From Azospirillum formosense (GTDB lineage Bacteria > Pseudomonadota > Alphaproteobacteria > Azospirillales > Azospirillaceae), in the NCBI RefSeq assembly GCF_040500525.1, contig NZ_CP159402.1:1921501-1985500 (forward strand): 64,000 nt of DNA, given 5' to 3'. Positions 35,155 through 44,398 of this stretch are shown in pieces. Numbering within the stretch: position 1 is the first letter of the stretch; each line of letters begins with the position of its first letter. The notes beneath the pieces were generated by a model, which did no database searches, was not told the origin of the DNA, and saw nothing but the letters and a program-made list of their open reading frames with translations. Position numbers and translations under genes: made by a program.

Positions 35155-36459
35155 GTGAACCGGCCTGAACACGGACGCCTCTTCACGTCCTCCCCCCTCA
35201 CGGTCATGCGCCGCTTCCGCTCCTTCCTGTTCGCCCTGCCGCTGGCCGCGGGGATGCTGCCCGCCCTCCCGGACGGTGCCGTCCGCGCCGCGGAAGGGGC
35301 ATCGCTGCTGCAGCTCGGCCTTTTCCAGCGGGAGGGCGATGCCTGGTGGGCGTGGGACAGCCTGCGCCGCCGCTCCCCCGATCTGACGGACGGACTCAGT
35401 CCGGCGGTCGTCCCGCTCGACGCGCGGCGCCAGGGAGAGGGAGTCGCCCTGCGGGCCACCGCTCCCCAGGGTCTGGACGTGACGGCGCTGTGCCGCCGCA
35501 TGCTCGGCGCCGGGTTCGGCTGCCTCGTCCTCGACGCGGTCCCTGCGCCGGCGCCGGCCCAAGCGCCCGCTCGGCCCCCGGACGGCGCGCCGCTCGCGAC
35601 GCCGCGCCCCGCCGGGGGTAGCGCCGGGGACGGCCCTGGAAATGGCAAGGCCGACGTGGCGATCACCTACCCGCCCGAAGCCGCCCGCACCATGGCCGCC
35701 ATCGAGAAGTCGGGGCGCCGCAAGGGCCGGCTGGGCGCGGTGATCCCCGACACGGCGCTCGACGTCATGCCGGCAACGCTGAAGGAGGAGGGCTGGAACC
35801 TCTGCGCCCTCACCTTCGACGACGGGCCGCACCGGGTGGTCACCCGCCAGATCCTGGACGTGCTGAATCGCGAGAAGATCCCGGCGACCTATTTCCCGGT
35901 CGCCAGCGTCGCCGAGAACCAGGGCGAGGTGATCCGCGACTTCATCGCCGCCGGGCACGAGATCGGCAACCACAGCCTGACCCACGCCGACCTGCGCGCC
36001 ATGGACCCCGAGACGCAGCGGCACGAAATCGCCGAGGCCAACCGTATTCTGCGCGGGTTCGGCGCCAACCCGGTGCTGTTCCGCCCGCCCTACGGACGCT
36101 ACACGCCGGAACTGCTGGCCATCGCCCGCGAGGAGAGCATGAGCCCGGTGCTGTGGACCGTGGACACCCGCGACTGGCAGGTCCGCGACCCCGACCGCAT
36201 CGTGCAGCATGTGAAGACCGAGGCGGGGACCGGCAGCGTTCTGCTGCTGCACTCCACCTACCCGTCCACCCTCAACGCCCTGCCCCGCGTGATCGCCGCG
36301 ATGCGCGCGAAGGGCTGCGAGTTCGTCACCCTGTCGGAATGGATCAAGCGGATGCACCGCATCGCCACGCCGGCCCCGGCGATGGCGCCGACCCTGGTCA
36401 ATGCCGGGGCGAGGGCTGGGGAAAAGGCCGGCGGCGCGCCGTTCCGCACCGCCAACTGA
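35155..36459 (+). CDS. Polysaccharide deacetylase (NodB domain) with N-terminal SPOR-like domain
   Basis: A 434-residue exported protein. After a signal peptide (hydrophobic FRSFLFALPLAAGMLPAL) comes a SPOR-like segment (LLQLGLFQREGDAWWAWDSL to CRRMLGAGFGCLVLD), a Pro-rich linker, then a NodB domain from about residue 215: LCALTFDDGPH (metal Asp), AGHEIGNHSLTHADL (HxxxH), FRPPYGRY and LWTVDTRDWQ, LLLHSTYPS. The GTG start at 35155 has GGAGGA 7 bases upstream. It probably deacetylates peptidoglycan or a cell-surface glycan. Confidence 0.85.
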   Translation: MNRPEHGRLFTSSPLTVMRRFRSFLFALPLAAGMLPALPDGAVRAAEGASLLQLGLFQREGDAWWAWDSLRRRSPDLTDGLSPAVVPLDARRQGEGVALRATAPQGLDVTALCRRMLGAGFGCLVLDAVPAPAPAQAPARPPDGAPLATPRPAGGSAGDGPGNGKADVAITYPPEAARTMAAIEKSGRRKGRLGAVIPDTALDVMPATLKEEGWNLCALTFDDGPHRVVTRQILDVLNREKIPATYFPVASVAENQGEVIRDFIAAGHEIGNHSLTHADLRAMDPETQRHEIAEANRILRGFGANPVLFRPPYGRYTPELLAIAREESMSPVLWTVDTRDWQVRDPDRIVQHVKTEAGTGSVLLLHSTYPSTLNALPRVIAAMRAKGCEFVTLSEWIKRMHRIATPAPAMAPTLVNAGARAGEKAGGAPFRTAN

Positions 36460-36484
36460 GCGGGGGCGACGCCGGGCCGCCCGG

Positions 36485-36850
36485 TTACTTGCCGGTCTTC
36501 TGCTTGCGGATCTGCAGGTATTTGCGGATGGTCGCCTCGACCTCCGGCGGCAGCATGTTCCAGGCGCCGGACACCGACCCGCCCTTGACCTCCTCGATGG
36601 TCACGGCGGCGGCGAAGGTGAATTTCCCGCAGGCGTCGTCGATCCGCACGGTGATCCTTGCGGTCTGGCTGGGGATCAGGGAGCCGTCGAAACCGGTCGC
36701 CACGAAGCCCTTGTGGCTGACCCCCGCCAAGGGAAAGCTCTTGCCGTCGAACTCGATGACGCTGGACGGGCCGCTGGGCGCGTTGGGCCGGCGTGGCGCC
36801 GCCCTCTTCTCGTCCTTGACGGTCACCTTCAGAAAATCGAACAGCCCCAT
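36485..36850 (-). CDS. PilZ-like domain protein
   Basis: A 121-residue soluble protein. Residues about 15-110 resemble a PilZ barrel (RRPNAPSGP, SVIEFDGKSFPLAGVSHKGF, KFTFAAAVTIEEV, GAWNMLPPEVEATIRKYL), but the classical RxxxR...DxSxxG motif is weak (AAPRR, then VSHKG), so c-di-GMP binding is uncertain. Start at 36850 preferred over 36886 because MGLFDFLK begins the domain. Confidence 0.5.
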   Translation of the reverse strand: MGLFDFLKVTVKDEKRAAPRRPNAPSGPSSVIEFDGKSFPLAGVSHKGFVATGFDGSLIPSQTARITVRIDDACGKFTFAAAVTIEEVKGGSVSGAWNMLPPEVEATIRKYLQIRKQKTGK

Positions 36851-36952
36851 GCACAGCCCCCGCCGAACAGCGCCGTCCATCGCCACGGCGTCATCACTTT
36901 ATGCGCGGACTTACAAAAGGGGGCAACCCGGATTTCCCCGGAGGGCGGCACT

Positions 36953-37285
36953 TCAACCCTGGGGCGAGGCCATCCCCCTCCCCCGCTCCCGCCCGGCGGA
37001 CAGGGCGTCCAGCGCCCGCCGGATGCTCAACAGGGCGAAGGGCAGCAGAATCGCCAGGACCATGGCCATGCCCGCCGCCACCGTCAGCGCCCCCGCCATG
37101 TCGGCCCCGCCCAAATGGGCGCCGAGGGTCAGCAGCAGATGCAGGATCAACGCGGACAGGGTCGCCGCCGCCAAAGCCGGAGCGACAAATCCCGGCGCGC
37201 GCCGGCCGCATGTTTCACCGGTCGTCGCGCGCCATGACCACCGTGGACGCGCCTCCGGGCAAGACGTCCCATAGACATCCAGCAT
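36953..37285 (-). CDS. Small membrane protein, unknown
   Basis: A 110-residue protein with two membrane segments (about residues 36-60 and 63-87) and an Arg-rich C-terminus. GGGAGGAG 6 bases before the ATG supports the start. No family recognised. Its upstream region holds a DnaA-box-like site and palindromes (37286-37799). Confidence 0.55.
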   Translation of the reverse strand: MLDVYGTSCPEARPRWSWRATTGETCGRRAPGFVAPALAAATLSALILHLLLTLGAHLGGADMAGALTVAAGMAMVLAILLPFALLSIRRALDALSAGRERGRGMASPQG

Positions 37286-37799
37286 GGGCACTCCTCCCGT
37301 CATTGCTCATCCGGTGCCGGTTGGATTGGGGCAACACGGTGGGATGAGGCGCGACCACTATAGCGGCAAAAATGCGCGGCGCCTAAAATCTGAAGTACTT
37401 ATTCAGATTGGCCGGCCCTCCCGCCAAAGGTTAGGGGCCGCGGACGGCTTCCCTCACCTCCCGCGTAGGCTCTCCACAGAGTCTGTGGATAACTGTGTTG
37501 ACAAGGCCCGGCTTTCGCCGATTCGAGTCAAGCGGGACAAGGCCATAGCGCAATTTGCCCATATTTTGGGCATGTCACACAAACCATTGAAATGCATTGT
37601 GTTTCCCGATTCCGGAAGGTGTTGCAGCGCTCACGCCTGTCAATTGGATTCTGCTGCCACACAACCCGCGCGGCGATTTCGCGCGGGCCTGTGCCCTGTT
37701 GACAACTGAATGTCCGGATTCCCCGCTTGGGGCACCCCGATCCCGCGACGCCTCCCCCCACCGGCGGGAATTGTTCGCCCCACCATCCGTTCGCCGGGG
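37286..37799. other. 514-base intergenic region with DnaA-box-like site and hairpins
   Basis: TGTGGATAA (37484-37492) is a perfect reverse complement of the DnaA box TTATCCACA. Nearby are TGCCCA-TATTT-TGGGCA (37556-37572), and the hairpin CCCGCGCG/CGCGCGGG (37665-37687). No replication genes are near, so I do not call an origin. A 141-codon plus-strand frame here has no ribosome site or recognisable domain and is left out. Confidence 0.5.
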
Positions 37800-38969
37800 T
37801 TACAGTCCGGTGCGAACTCCCTGATTCAGGGTCACGGTGACGGCGGTTCCACCGCCCGGCTTGCTGAAGACGCGGATCCCGCCCCCCATCCGATCGACCA
37901 GGGCCTTGCAGATCAGCAAGCCGAGTCCGCTCCCCACCTCGCCATCGGCACCGGGCGCGGCGTGGTGCGGGTCGATGCGGAACAGATGGGCCTGCCGCTC
38001 CTCCGGAATACCCAGCCCGTTGTCCTGGACCCGCACAACCACCCGTCCGTCCGCCGGGGCGGCCGACAGCATGACCATGCTTCCCGAGGGCGAGAAGCGC
38101 ACGGCGTTCTCGACCAGATGCTTCAGCACGGTGCTCAGCGCGGACAGGTCGCCCAGCACCGGGGTGGCGACGATGCGGTTGACGATCAGGATGTCGCGGG
38201 CGCGGGCGCGCGGTTCCAGCTCCTCCAGCACATCCTGGAGCAGGCCGCCCAACTCGTAGCTCCGCAGATCGAACGGCACCTGATTCAATTGCAGGCGCGA
38301 CCACAGCGACAGATTCTCGATGGTCCTCATCATCTGCCGGCCGGCGTCGCTGCACAGCGCCGCGTAGGCGCCGAGCTGGGCGGTCCCGTGGCCGGGCGCG
38401 CCATCCGCCGCCGAGCCGGGGGAGGCCACATCGGAGGAGATCATCTGCGTGGCGCCGAGGATGGCGCTCAGTGGGTCCTTCAACTCCTGGCAGATCTGCC
38501 CCAGGAAGCGGTTCATCCGCGCGACCGCGTCCGCCAGCTGGTCCACCCGCAGGGCGCGCTGGGCCTCCTCCTCGACGTGGCGGGTGATGTCGGTGACGAA
38601 GATGCAGAACCCCGGCGCCGTCCCGCCGTCCTCGCCGTCCAGCCGCGAGTCGTTGAAGATCGCGCGGAGCGGCGTCCCGTCGGAGCGGATCAGGGTGACC
38701 TCGTAGCTGCGGTGGGGGGTCAGGCCGCGGATGGCCGCCTGCCGCTCCAGAACGCTCCGGCTGTCCTCGGCCACATAGGCCAGCAGGTGGGTTCCGACCA
38801 GATCGCCGGTCCGGTAGCCGAGCAGCGCGCACAGCGCCGGATTGGCTCCGACGATGACCAGCTCGCGATCCAACACCCAGCAGGCCTGCGCGCTCTCGTC
38901 CAGAATCCGCCGGCTCAGGCGGTCCCAATCGACCGCCGGCCGCGTGGGCTTCGACAGCAGTGCCAGCAT
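37800..38969 (-). CDS. PAS-containing histidine-kinase-like protein lacking the phospho-accepting histidine
   Basis: A 389-residue soluble protein. A PAS domain (ILDESAQACWVLDRELVIVG, NPALCALLGYRTGDLVG) is followed by a HisKA-type helical pair and a HATPase_c domain with N-box HLVENAVRFS, G1 DNGLGIPEE and G2 GSGLGLLICKALVDR. At the H-box the sequence is CQELKDPLSAIL, where family members have SHELRTPL; the phosphorylated His is Gln (codon CAG on the minus strand). So it can probably bind ATP but not autophosphorylate on His. GGGAGG precedes the ATG. No response regulator is adjacent. Confidence 0.85.
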   Translation of the reverse strand: MLALLSKPTRPAVDWDRLSRRILDESAQACWVLDRELVIVGANPALCALLGYRTGDLVGTHLLAYVAEDSRSVLERQAAIRGLTPHRSYEVTLIRSDGTPLRAIFNDSRLDGEDGGTAPGFCIFVTDITRHVEEEAQRALRVDQLADAVARMNRFLGQICQELKDPLSAILGATQMISSDVASPGSAADGAPGHGTAQLGAYAALCSDAGRQMMRTIENLSLWSRLQLNQVPFDLRSYELGGLLQDVLEELEPRARARDILIVNRIVATPVLGDLSALSTVLKHLVENAVRFSPSGSMVMLSAAPADGRVVVRVQDNGLGIPEERQAHLFRIDPHHAAPGADGEVGSGLGLLICKALVDRMGGGIRVFSKPGGGTAVTVTLNQGVRTGL

Positions 38970-39229
38970 GCCCCCTCCCGTCATCATCCTGTGCGGGTCG
39001 GTCACACGGTCGTGTGTTGGTGCGTTTTGTTTTCGACCCGCCACCAATGATAGGCACGGGCCGTAGAAACCTTCAACAAAATGTGGGTTTCTTCGGTGTT
39101 ATCGGGCTGTCATCGATCCGCGCTTTTTCGGCGTCCTCGCTTTCTGTTCAGTAACCGGGGAAAAATCGACGCCCTCTCTCCTTATGTTCTTATAACGCTT
39201 TTCATAGGCTCCGGGAGAGACGGCCGAAC

Positions 39230-41290
39230 TCACCGATCCTCTTCCGTCGCCGCCCAGCAGCGCAGCACCTCCGCCACGCTCCAGGCCTGGGAGATGCAGC
39301 CGCGCGGGCTGAAGGGCGGCTCGGCGTCGAAGATCTCGGAAATGGTGCCGATCCCCGCCTGGTCGAGGTGCGGCAGGAAGCCCTGGAGCAGCTCCCGCGC
39401 CCCCGCCTTGTCGTCCGGATGCAGCTTCAGCCACGCGTCGACGTAGGGTCCGATCAGCCACCCCCAGACCGTGCCCTGGTGATAGGCGGCGTCGCGGGCG
39501 CGCAGATCGCCGAAATACTTCGGCTTGTAGTCGCGCTGTCCCGGCGCCAGCGAGCGCAGCCCGACCGGGGTCAGCAGCCGTTGCCGCACCGTCTCCACCA
39601 CCGGTTCCCAGCGGGCGCGGTCGAGCACCGGGTTGTCGAGCGAGACGGCGAAGATCTGGTTGGGCCGGCAGGCGTCGTCGTCCCCCCGCTCCCCGTCCAC
39701 GACGTCGTAGAGGTGCCCGGCGTGGGCGCACCAGAAGCGCGCGTTGAAGGAAGCGCGTGCCCGTTCCGCCAACTCCTCCAGCGGCCGGGCCGCCTGGGCG
39801 TCCCCCTCCTCGGTCAGCCAGCCGGCGGTCAGGCACAGCGCGTTGTACCAGAGCGCGTTGATCTCCACAGCCTTGCCCCGGCGCGGCGTGACCACCCAGT
39901 CCTCGACCTTCGCGTCCATCCAGGTGAGCTGGTAGCCCTCCCGCCCCTGGCGCAGCAGCCCGTCTCCGTTGTCCACGGCGATGCCGAAGCGGGTGCCGCG
40001 CCGGTGATGGTCGATCACCTCGACCAGCCGGGGCAGCAGCAGCTGCAGCGTGTGCCGGTCCCCTGTGGCCTGGACGTAGCGGTTCAGCGCGTGGAAGAAC
40101 CACAGGGTGGCGTCGGCGGTGTGGTAGAGCCCCTCGTCCTTGCCGTCGGGAAACATGTTGGGGATCAGCCCGTCGCGGATGTAGTGCGCGAAGGTGCGCA
40201 GGATCCAGCCGGCCTCCATGTGGCGCCCGGTGGTCAGGGTCAGCCCCTCCAGGCTGATCATGGTGTCGCGGCCCCAGTCGGTGAACCAGTGGTAGCCGGC
40301 GATCACCGTGCGCACCTCGTCCCCCTCGGCGCGGGCGCGCATCTGGTCGGCGACGCGGCCCGCCGGTACGAACAGGAAGCTGTCCGCCGACAGCACCAGC
40401 TCGGCCATCGGCCCCTCGCGCAACGAGCGGTGCGCCGTCCCGACGATCCGCCGCCGCCGCTCCTTCTCGAAGCGCAGGACGTCGGCGGGCGGCAGCGCCC
40501 ACAGCCGCTGCCACGGCTCGGTCGCCGCGACGAAGCTCAGCGTCTGTCCCTGGCTGAGCGGACCGCTGAAATAGCCGGGCGTCCACAGCGAGCCGCGCGA
40601 TTCGTAGCCGCGCTCGGCCTCCACCGGATAGACGATGTCGCGTCGCGCCCCGCCGTCCAGCGTCAGGGGAAGCTCCGCCCCCTCGATGGTCATGCGCAGC
40701 ACCGGCAGTTCGGGCCCGGCCCAGACCTCGTACTCATGGCCGCGGGCGGTGACGCGGTAGTCGCGGGCCAGCGGCTCGTCCACCGCCGATTCCAGCTTGC
40801 GGAAGGCCATCACCGGGCGAAGCCGCAGGCAGATCGGCTGCGGCGCCTTCACCACCCGGTAGGTGACATGGACGATGTTCTGCAGATGCGGCAGCACGAT
40901 CTGCTTCTCGATCACCACCTCGCCGATCTCGTAGCGCCAGACCGGCAGCCCGGATTCCATGCGGAACTCGGCGAGGCCGGAGGGGGCGGCGTCCGACGGG
41001 TAGTTCGGGTCGGGCCACTGGTCCGCCTGCGGGTTGTGGCCGGTCAGCCGCCGCTCGGTGCCGTCCGGTTCGATCAGCACGTCGTTGAGCTGGCTCAGCA
41101 TCACCACCCGGCCCAGCGGCGCCGGCAGGGCCGCCACCAGCAGGCCGTGATAGCGCCGCGTCACCGCCCCCGACAGGGAGGAGGAGGCGTAGCCGCCCAG
41201 CCCGTTGGCGACCAGCCATTCGCGGGACAGCGCGGCGTCCGGCGCGGACCGCAGGACGTCGCGGGTGATCTTGCGGATGAAGTCAGCCAT
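39230..41290 (-). CDS. Amylo-alpha-1,6-glucosidase (glycogen debranching enzyme)
   Basis: A 686-residue enzyme of the GH133 type. N-terminal SREWLVANGLGGYASSSLSG and TRRYHGLLVAALPAP; central FTDWGRDTMISLEGLTLTTGR and LIPNMFPDGKDEGLYHTADATLWFF; C-terminal GHLYDVVDGERGDDDACRPNQIFAVS and AYHQGTVWGWLIGPYVDAWL. Removes alpha-1,6 branches in glycogen. It overlaps treZ by 8 bases, so they are coupled; a maltooligosaccharide-trehalose route is suggested. Confidence 0.93.
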   Translation of the reverse strand: MADFIRKITRDVLRSAPDAALSREWLVANGLGGYASSSLSGAVTRRYHGLLVAALPAPLGRVVMLSQLNDVLIEPDGTERRLTGHNPQADQWPDPNYPSDAAPSGLAEFRMESGLPVWRYEIGEVVIEKQIVLPHLQNIVHVTYRVVKAPQPICLRLRPVMAFRKLESAVDEPLARDYRVTARGHEYEVWAGPELPVLRMTIEGAELPLTLDGGARRDIVYPVEAERGYESRGSLWTPGYFSGPLSQGQTLSFVAATEPWQRLWALPPADVLRFEKERRRRIVGTAHRSLREGPMAELVLSADSFLFVPAGRVADQMRARAEGDEVRTVIAGYHWFTDWGRDTMISLEGLTLTTGRHMEAGWILRTFAHYIRDGLIPNMFPDGKDEGLYHTADATLWFFHALNRYVQATGDRHTLQLLLPRLVEVIDHHRRGTRFGIAVDNGDGLLRQGREGYQLTWMDAKVEDWVVTPRRGKAVEINALWYNALCLTAGWLTEEGDAQAARPLEELAERARASFNARFWCAHAGHLYDVVDGERGDDDACRPNQIFAVSLDNPVLDRARWEPVVETVRQRLLTPVGLRSLAPGQRDYKPKYFGDLRARDAAYHQGTVWGWLIGPYVDAWLKLHPDDKAGARELLQGFLPHLDQAGIGTISEIFDAEPPFSPRGCISQAWSVAEVLRCWAATEEDR

Positions 41291-43289
41291 GGGTCTCCTG
41301 ATCGCTCGCGCCGTTGCCTTCGCCCCGTTCCTCGTCCGGACGGTCCTCGTCCGGAACAGCGTCGGTGATGGTCAGGACGACCGCCGCATGGCCGGGAAGC
41401 CGCCAGCCACCATCCGCCGCCTCCAGCGGGGCGATGCCGCAGCCTCCGTAACGGGGATCCTCGCTGGACCACAGGGGCGTCCAGTCCCTGCCAACCGGCG
41501 GCGCCAGCAGCGGTTCCGGCAGGACGTCCAGCCGCAGGTCGCGGCCGAGATTGACCAGCAGCAGCCGGTCGTCCCCATCCTCGCCGTAAAAGCGCAGGAC
41601 GAACGCCTCCTCCCCCAGCACGGCGCCGTCCAGCCCGCCGTCGCCCTGGGCACGGAACACCGTGTCCTCCCGGCGCAGGCGCAGAAGGTCGCGGTGCATC
41701 CCCCAGACCTCGGCGTGGGAGTCCCGTTCCGAGTGGTCGAGCGCGCAGCGCCGGAAGGTCTCCTCGTCCTGCGGGCGCGTCAGGTGGGCGCGCATGGCGG
41801 GGGTGGCGAGGCTGGGGAACTGGGACAGGAACTCCGCCCGCCCCGCCTCCACCTTGCCGGCCAGATCGGGCTCGTGGTCGGCGAAGTAGTAGAAGGGCGC
41901 GCTGGCCGCGAACTCCTGCCCCTGGAACAGCATCGGCGTGCCGGACCCCAGCAGGGTCAGCGCGGTCAGCGCCCGGAAGCGGCCCGGCGTGGTCAGGGCA
42001 TGGACGCGCTGGCCGCGGCCCGAATTGGCGATCTGGTCGTGGTTCTGCAGGAAGGTGACGAAGGCCGGCCGCGGCAGCCCACGGGCCGGCGCGCCGCGCC
42101 GCTTGCCCTGCCAGCGGTACCATTGCCCCTGGTAGAGGAAGCCGTGCTTGGCGGCCGACAGCAGCTCCTGCGGCGTGCCGCGGTAGTCGGTGTAGTAGGC
42201 CTCGTTCCGCCCGGTCAGCGCGACCATGGCCGTATGGTGGAAATCGTCGTTCCACAGCCCGTCCAGCCCGCAGCCGCCCTGCTCCACCGGAGTCGCCATG
42301 GTGGCCAGCTGGGGTTCGTTCTCGCCGATCAGCAGCGTGCCGCGCCCGCGCGCCGCGCGCCGGACGGCCTGCCCGATCTCCTGGATGATGTGCGGGGTGG
42401 AGCGGTCGAAGATCTGCTGGGTGGCGTCCAGCCGCAGCCCGTCCAGATGATATTCGTCGATCCAGAAGGCGGCGTTCGCGCGGAAGAACTCGCGCACCGG
42501 CCCGCAGTTCGGTCCGTCGAAGTTGAGCGCGTCCCCCCACTCGTTCTTGTAGCGGGTGGTGAAGTAATCCGGGGCGAACCGCGACAGGAAGTTCCCGCTG
42601 GGACCGAGATGGTTGTAGACCACGTCAAGGATCACCGCGAGGCCCAGCGCGTGGGCGCGGTCCACGAAGCGCCGCATGTCGTCCGGTCCGCCGTAGAGCC
42701 GTGTCGGAGCGAACAGGTCCACGCCATCGTAGCCCCAGCCGAAACGTCCCGGAAACTCCGCCACCGGCATGAGTTCGAGGACCGTCACCCCCAGGTCCAC
42801 GAGGCCCGGCAGCTCGCGCTCCGCCGCCGCCCAGCTGCCCTCCGGCGTGAAGGTGCCGATGTGCATCTCGTAGATCACCTGCCCGCGCAGCCCGCAGCCC
42901 GTCCAGCCGGCGTCGGTCCAGGCGAAGGCGGAGGGGTCCACCACCTGCGACGGCCCTTCCGGCCCGTCGGGCTGGAAGCGGGAGGCCGGGTCGGGGAACG
43001 CCGGTCCGCCGTCGAGCCGGAACCGGTAGAGGCTGCCGACCGGCACGCCCTCCACCATCGCGGCGAAATAGCCGCCGCCTTCCGCGTCCAGCGCCGCCGC
43101 GCGCTCGTCCGGCCCGACCAGCAGGTGGACGCTGCGGCAGGCCGGCGCCCAGACCCGGGCCAGCACGCGATCACCGGGGGCCGGTTCGACCCCTACCGGA
43201 AAACGGCGGAGGGTGAAGGCCGAACCGCCGGTCTGCGCTGCATCGGGAGGACTCGACACGGAACGCTCCCACCGCAATGTTTCGACCAT
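41283..43289 (-). CDS. treZ: Malto-oligosyltrehalose trehalohydrolase
   Basis: A 668-residue GH13_10 enzyme that releases trehalose from maltooligosyl trehalose. The N-terminal beta domain (RRFPVGVEPAPGDRVLARVWAP) precedes the barrel with region I DVVYNHLG, II GLRLDATQQI (nucleophile Asp), III GENEPQ (acid/base Glu) and IV FLQNHDQ. Start at 43289 chosen because conserved sequence begins there; the frame runs on upstream as shadow. TreY, its usual partner, is not in the window. TreZ was favoured over branching enzyme because of VIYEMHIGTFTPEGSW and ELMPVAEFPGRFGWGYDG. Confidence 0.9.
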   Translation of the reverse strand: MVETLRWERSVSSPPDAAQTGGSAFTLRRFPVGVEPAPGDRVLARVWAPACRSVHLLVGPDERAAALDAEGGGYFAAMVEGVPVGSLYRFRLDGGPAFPDPASRFQPDGPEGPSQVVDPSAFAWTDAGWTGCGLRGQVIYEMHIGTFTPEGSWAAAERELPGLVDLGVTVLELMPVAEFPGRFGWGYDGVDLFAPTRLYGGPDDMRRFVDRAHALGLAVILDVVYNHLGPSGNFLSRFAPDYFTTRYKNEWGDALNFDGPNCGPVREFFRANAAFWIDEYHLDGLRLDATQQIFDRSTPHIIQEIGQAVRRAARGRGTLLIGENEPQLATMATPVEQGGCGLDGLWNDDFHHTAMVALTGRNEAYYTDYRGTPQELLSAAKHGFLYQGQWYRWQGKRRGAPARGLPRPAFVTFLQNHDQIANSGRGQRVHALTTPGRFRALTALTLLGSGTPMLFQGQEFAASAPFYYFADHEPDLAGKVEAGRAEFLSQFPSLATPAMRAHLTRPQDEETFRRCALDHSERDSHAEVWGMHRDLLRLRREDTVFRAQGDGGLDGAVLGEEAFVLRFYGEDGDDRLLLVNLGRDLRLDVLPEPLLAPPVGRDWTPLWSSEDPRYGGCGIAPLEAADGGWRLPGHAAVVLTITDAVPDEDRPDEERGEGNGASDQETHG

Positions 43290-43372
43290 CGCCCCCAACA
43301 GGCGCCGCCTCCCTTCGTCCCATGGGCGATTCCATTGGAACCGACCCCACCCCCCCGGAAAGGACTTCCGCC

Positions 43373-44119
43373 ATGCCGCACCCCTCGCCGCGCGTCCTGA
43401 TCTGGAACGAATTCCGCCAGGAGCGTCGGGAGGAGGCGGTGACGGCTCAGTATCCCGAGGGGATTCACGAGGCGCTGGCCGCTCCCCTGCGCGCCGCCGG
43501 GCTGAGCGTGGAAACCGCCACATTGGACGAACCGGAGCATGGCCTGACCGAGGAGCGGCTGAACGCGGCCGACACGCTGGTCTGGTGGGGCCACCGCGCC
43601 CATGCCGAGGTGGCGGACGCGGTGGCGGAACGGGTGAGGCGGCGGGTGACCGAGCATGGGATGGGCCTGGTGGCGCTTCATTCCAGCCATTTCGCCAAGC
43701 CCTTCGTGGCGCTGATGGGCACCGGCTGTTACCTGAAGCACCGCGTGGCCGCGGAGAGGGAGCGGCTGTGGGTCGTCGATCCCGGCCATCCCGTGGCGGC
43801 GGGTGTTTCCGATTTCATCGAGCTGGACCGCGAGGAGATGTATGGCGAGTCCTTCGACGTCCCGCCGCCGGACGATCTGGTCTTCCTGAGCTGGTTCCAG
43901 GGCGGCGAGGTGTTCCGCAGCGGCTGCGGCTGGCGGCGGGGGCTTGGCCGCGTCTTCTACTTCCGGCCCGGCCACGAGACCTACCCCACCTACCACCACC
44001 CGCAGATCCAGCGCGTGATCCTGAACGCCGTCCGCTGGGCCGCCCGGCCGGAGGGGTTGGAGGCTCCGGTGCGGGGACGGCGGACCACGCCGCTGGAGCC
44101 GATCCCGCCGCGATCGTGA
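43373..44119 (+). CDS. ThuA-domain (trehalose utilisation) protein
   Basis: A 248-residue protein of the ThuA family, a glutamine-amidotransferase-like fold. Blocks: VLIWNEFRQERREEAV, YPEGIHEALAAPL, DTLVWWGHRAHAEV, GLVALHSSHFAKPF, GEVFRSGCGWRRGLGRVFYFRPGHETYPTYHHP. ThuA is associated with trehalose uptake or use in Sinorhizobium, but its reaction is unsettled. It diverges from treZ, which fits a trehalose-related role. GGAAAGGA precedes the ATG at 43373. Confidence 0.88.
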   Translation: MPHPSPRVLIWNEFRQERREEAVTAQYPEGIHEALAAPLRAAGLSVETATLDEPEHGLTEERLNAADTLVWWGHRAHAEVADAVAERVRRRVTEHGMGLVALHSSHFAKPFVALMGTGCYLKHRVAAERERLWVVDPGHPVAAGVSDFIELDREEMYGESFDVPPPDDLVFLSWFQGGEVFRSGCGWRRGLGRVFYFRPGHETYPTYHHPQIQRVILNAVRWAARPEGLEAPVRGRRTTPLEPIPPRS

Positions 44120-44124
44120 AGCGG

Positions 44125-44385
44125 TCAGACCCGCTCCCCGAAGCTCCCGGCGGCGGCGTCGATCACGGCGGGGTGGGCGCGCAGCGTGTTGATGGCGGTG
44201 TCCCGCTGGGCATCGTCCAATTCCAGCGTGACGATGACATCGGCGCCGCCGCCGCGCTCCGCGTCGCGTTCCTCGCGCGCGGTCTGGACGACGTGGCCGC
44301 AGCGGTCGCGCAGCCCCCCGACGATCTCCGCCTCGACGCCGCGCCCCTTCTCCGCCGGATAGGCGTAGATGATCTTCATGGCCAT
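44125..44385 (-). CDS. Small unrecognised protein downstream of the alcohol dehydrogenase
   Basis: An 86-residue hydrophilic alpha/beta protein (MKIIYAYPAEKGRG, ADVIVTLELDDAQRD). GGAGG sits 5 bases before the ATG. It starts 13 bases after the alcohol dehydrogenase gene, so probably the last gene of that operon. No family recognised; a small regulatory or stress protein is possible. Confidence 0.55.
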   Translation of the reverse strand: MAMKIIYAYPAEKGRGVEAEIVGGLRDRCGHVVQTAREERDAERGGGADVIVTLELDDAQRDTAINTLRAHPAVIDAAAGSFGERV

Positions 44386-44398
44386 ACTCCCCTCCCCG

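Noticed and set aside
37286..37799. Origin of replication
   Set aside because: Only one good DnaA box, and no dnaA, parAB, hemE or repABC near.
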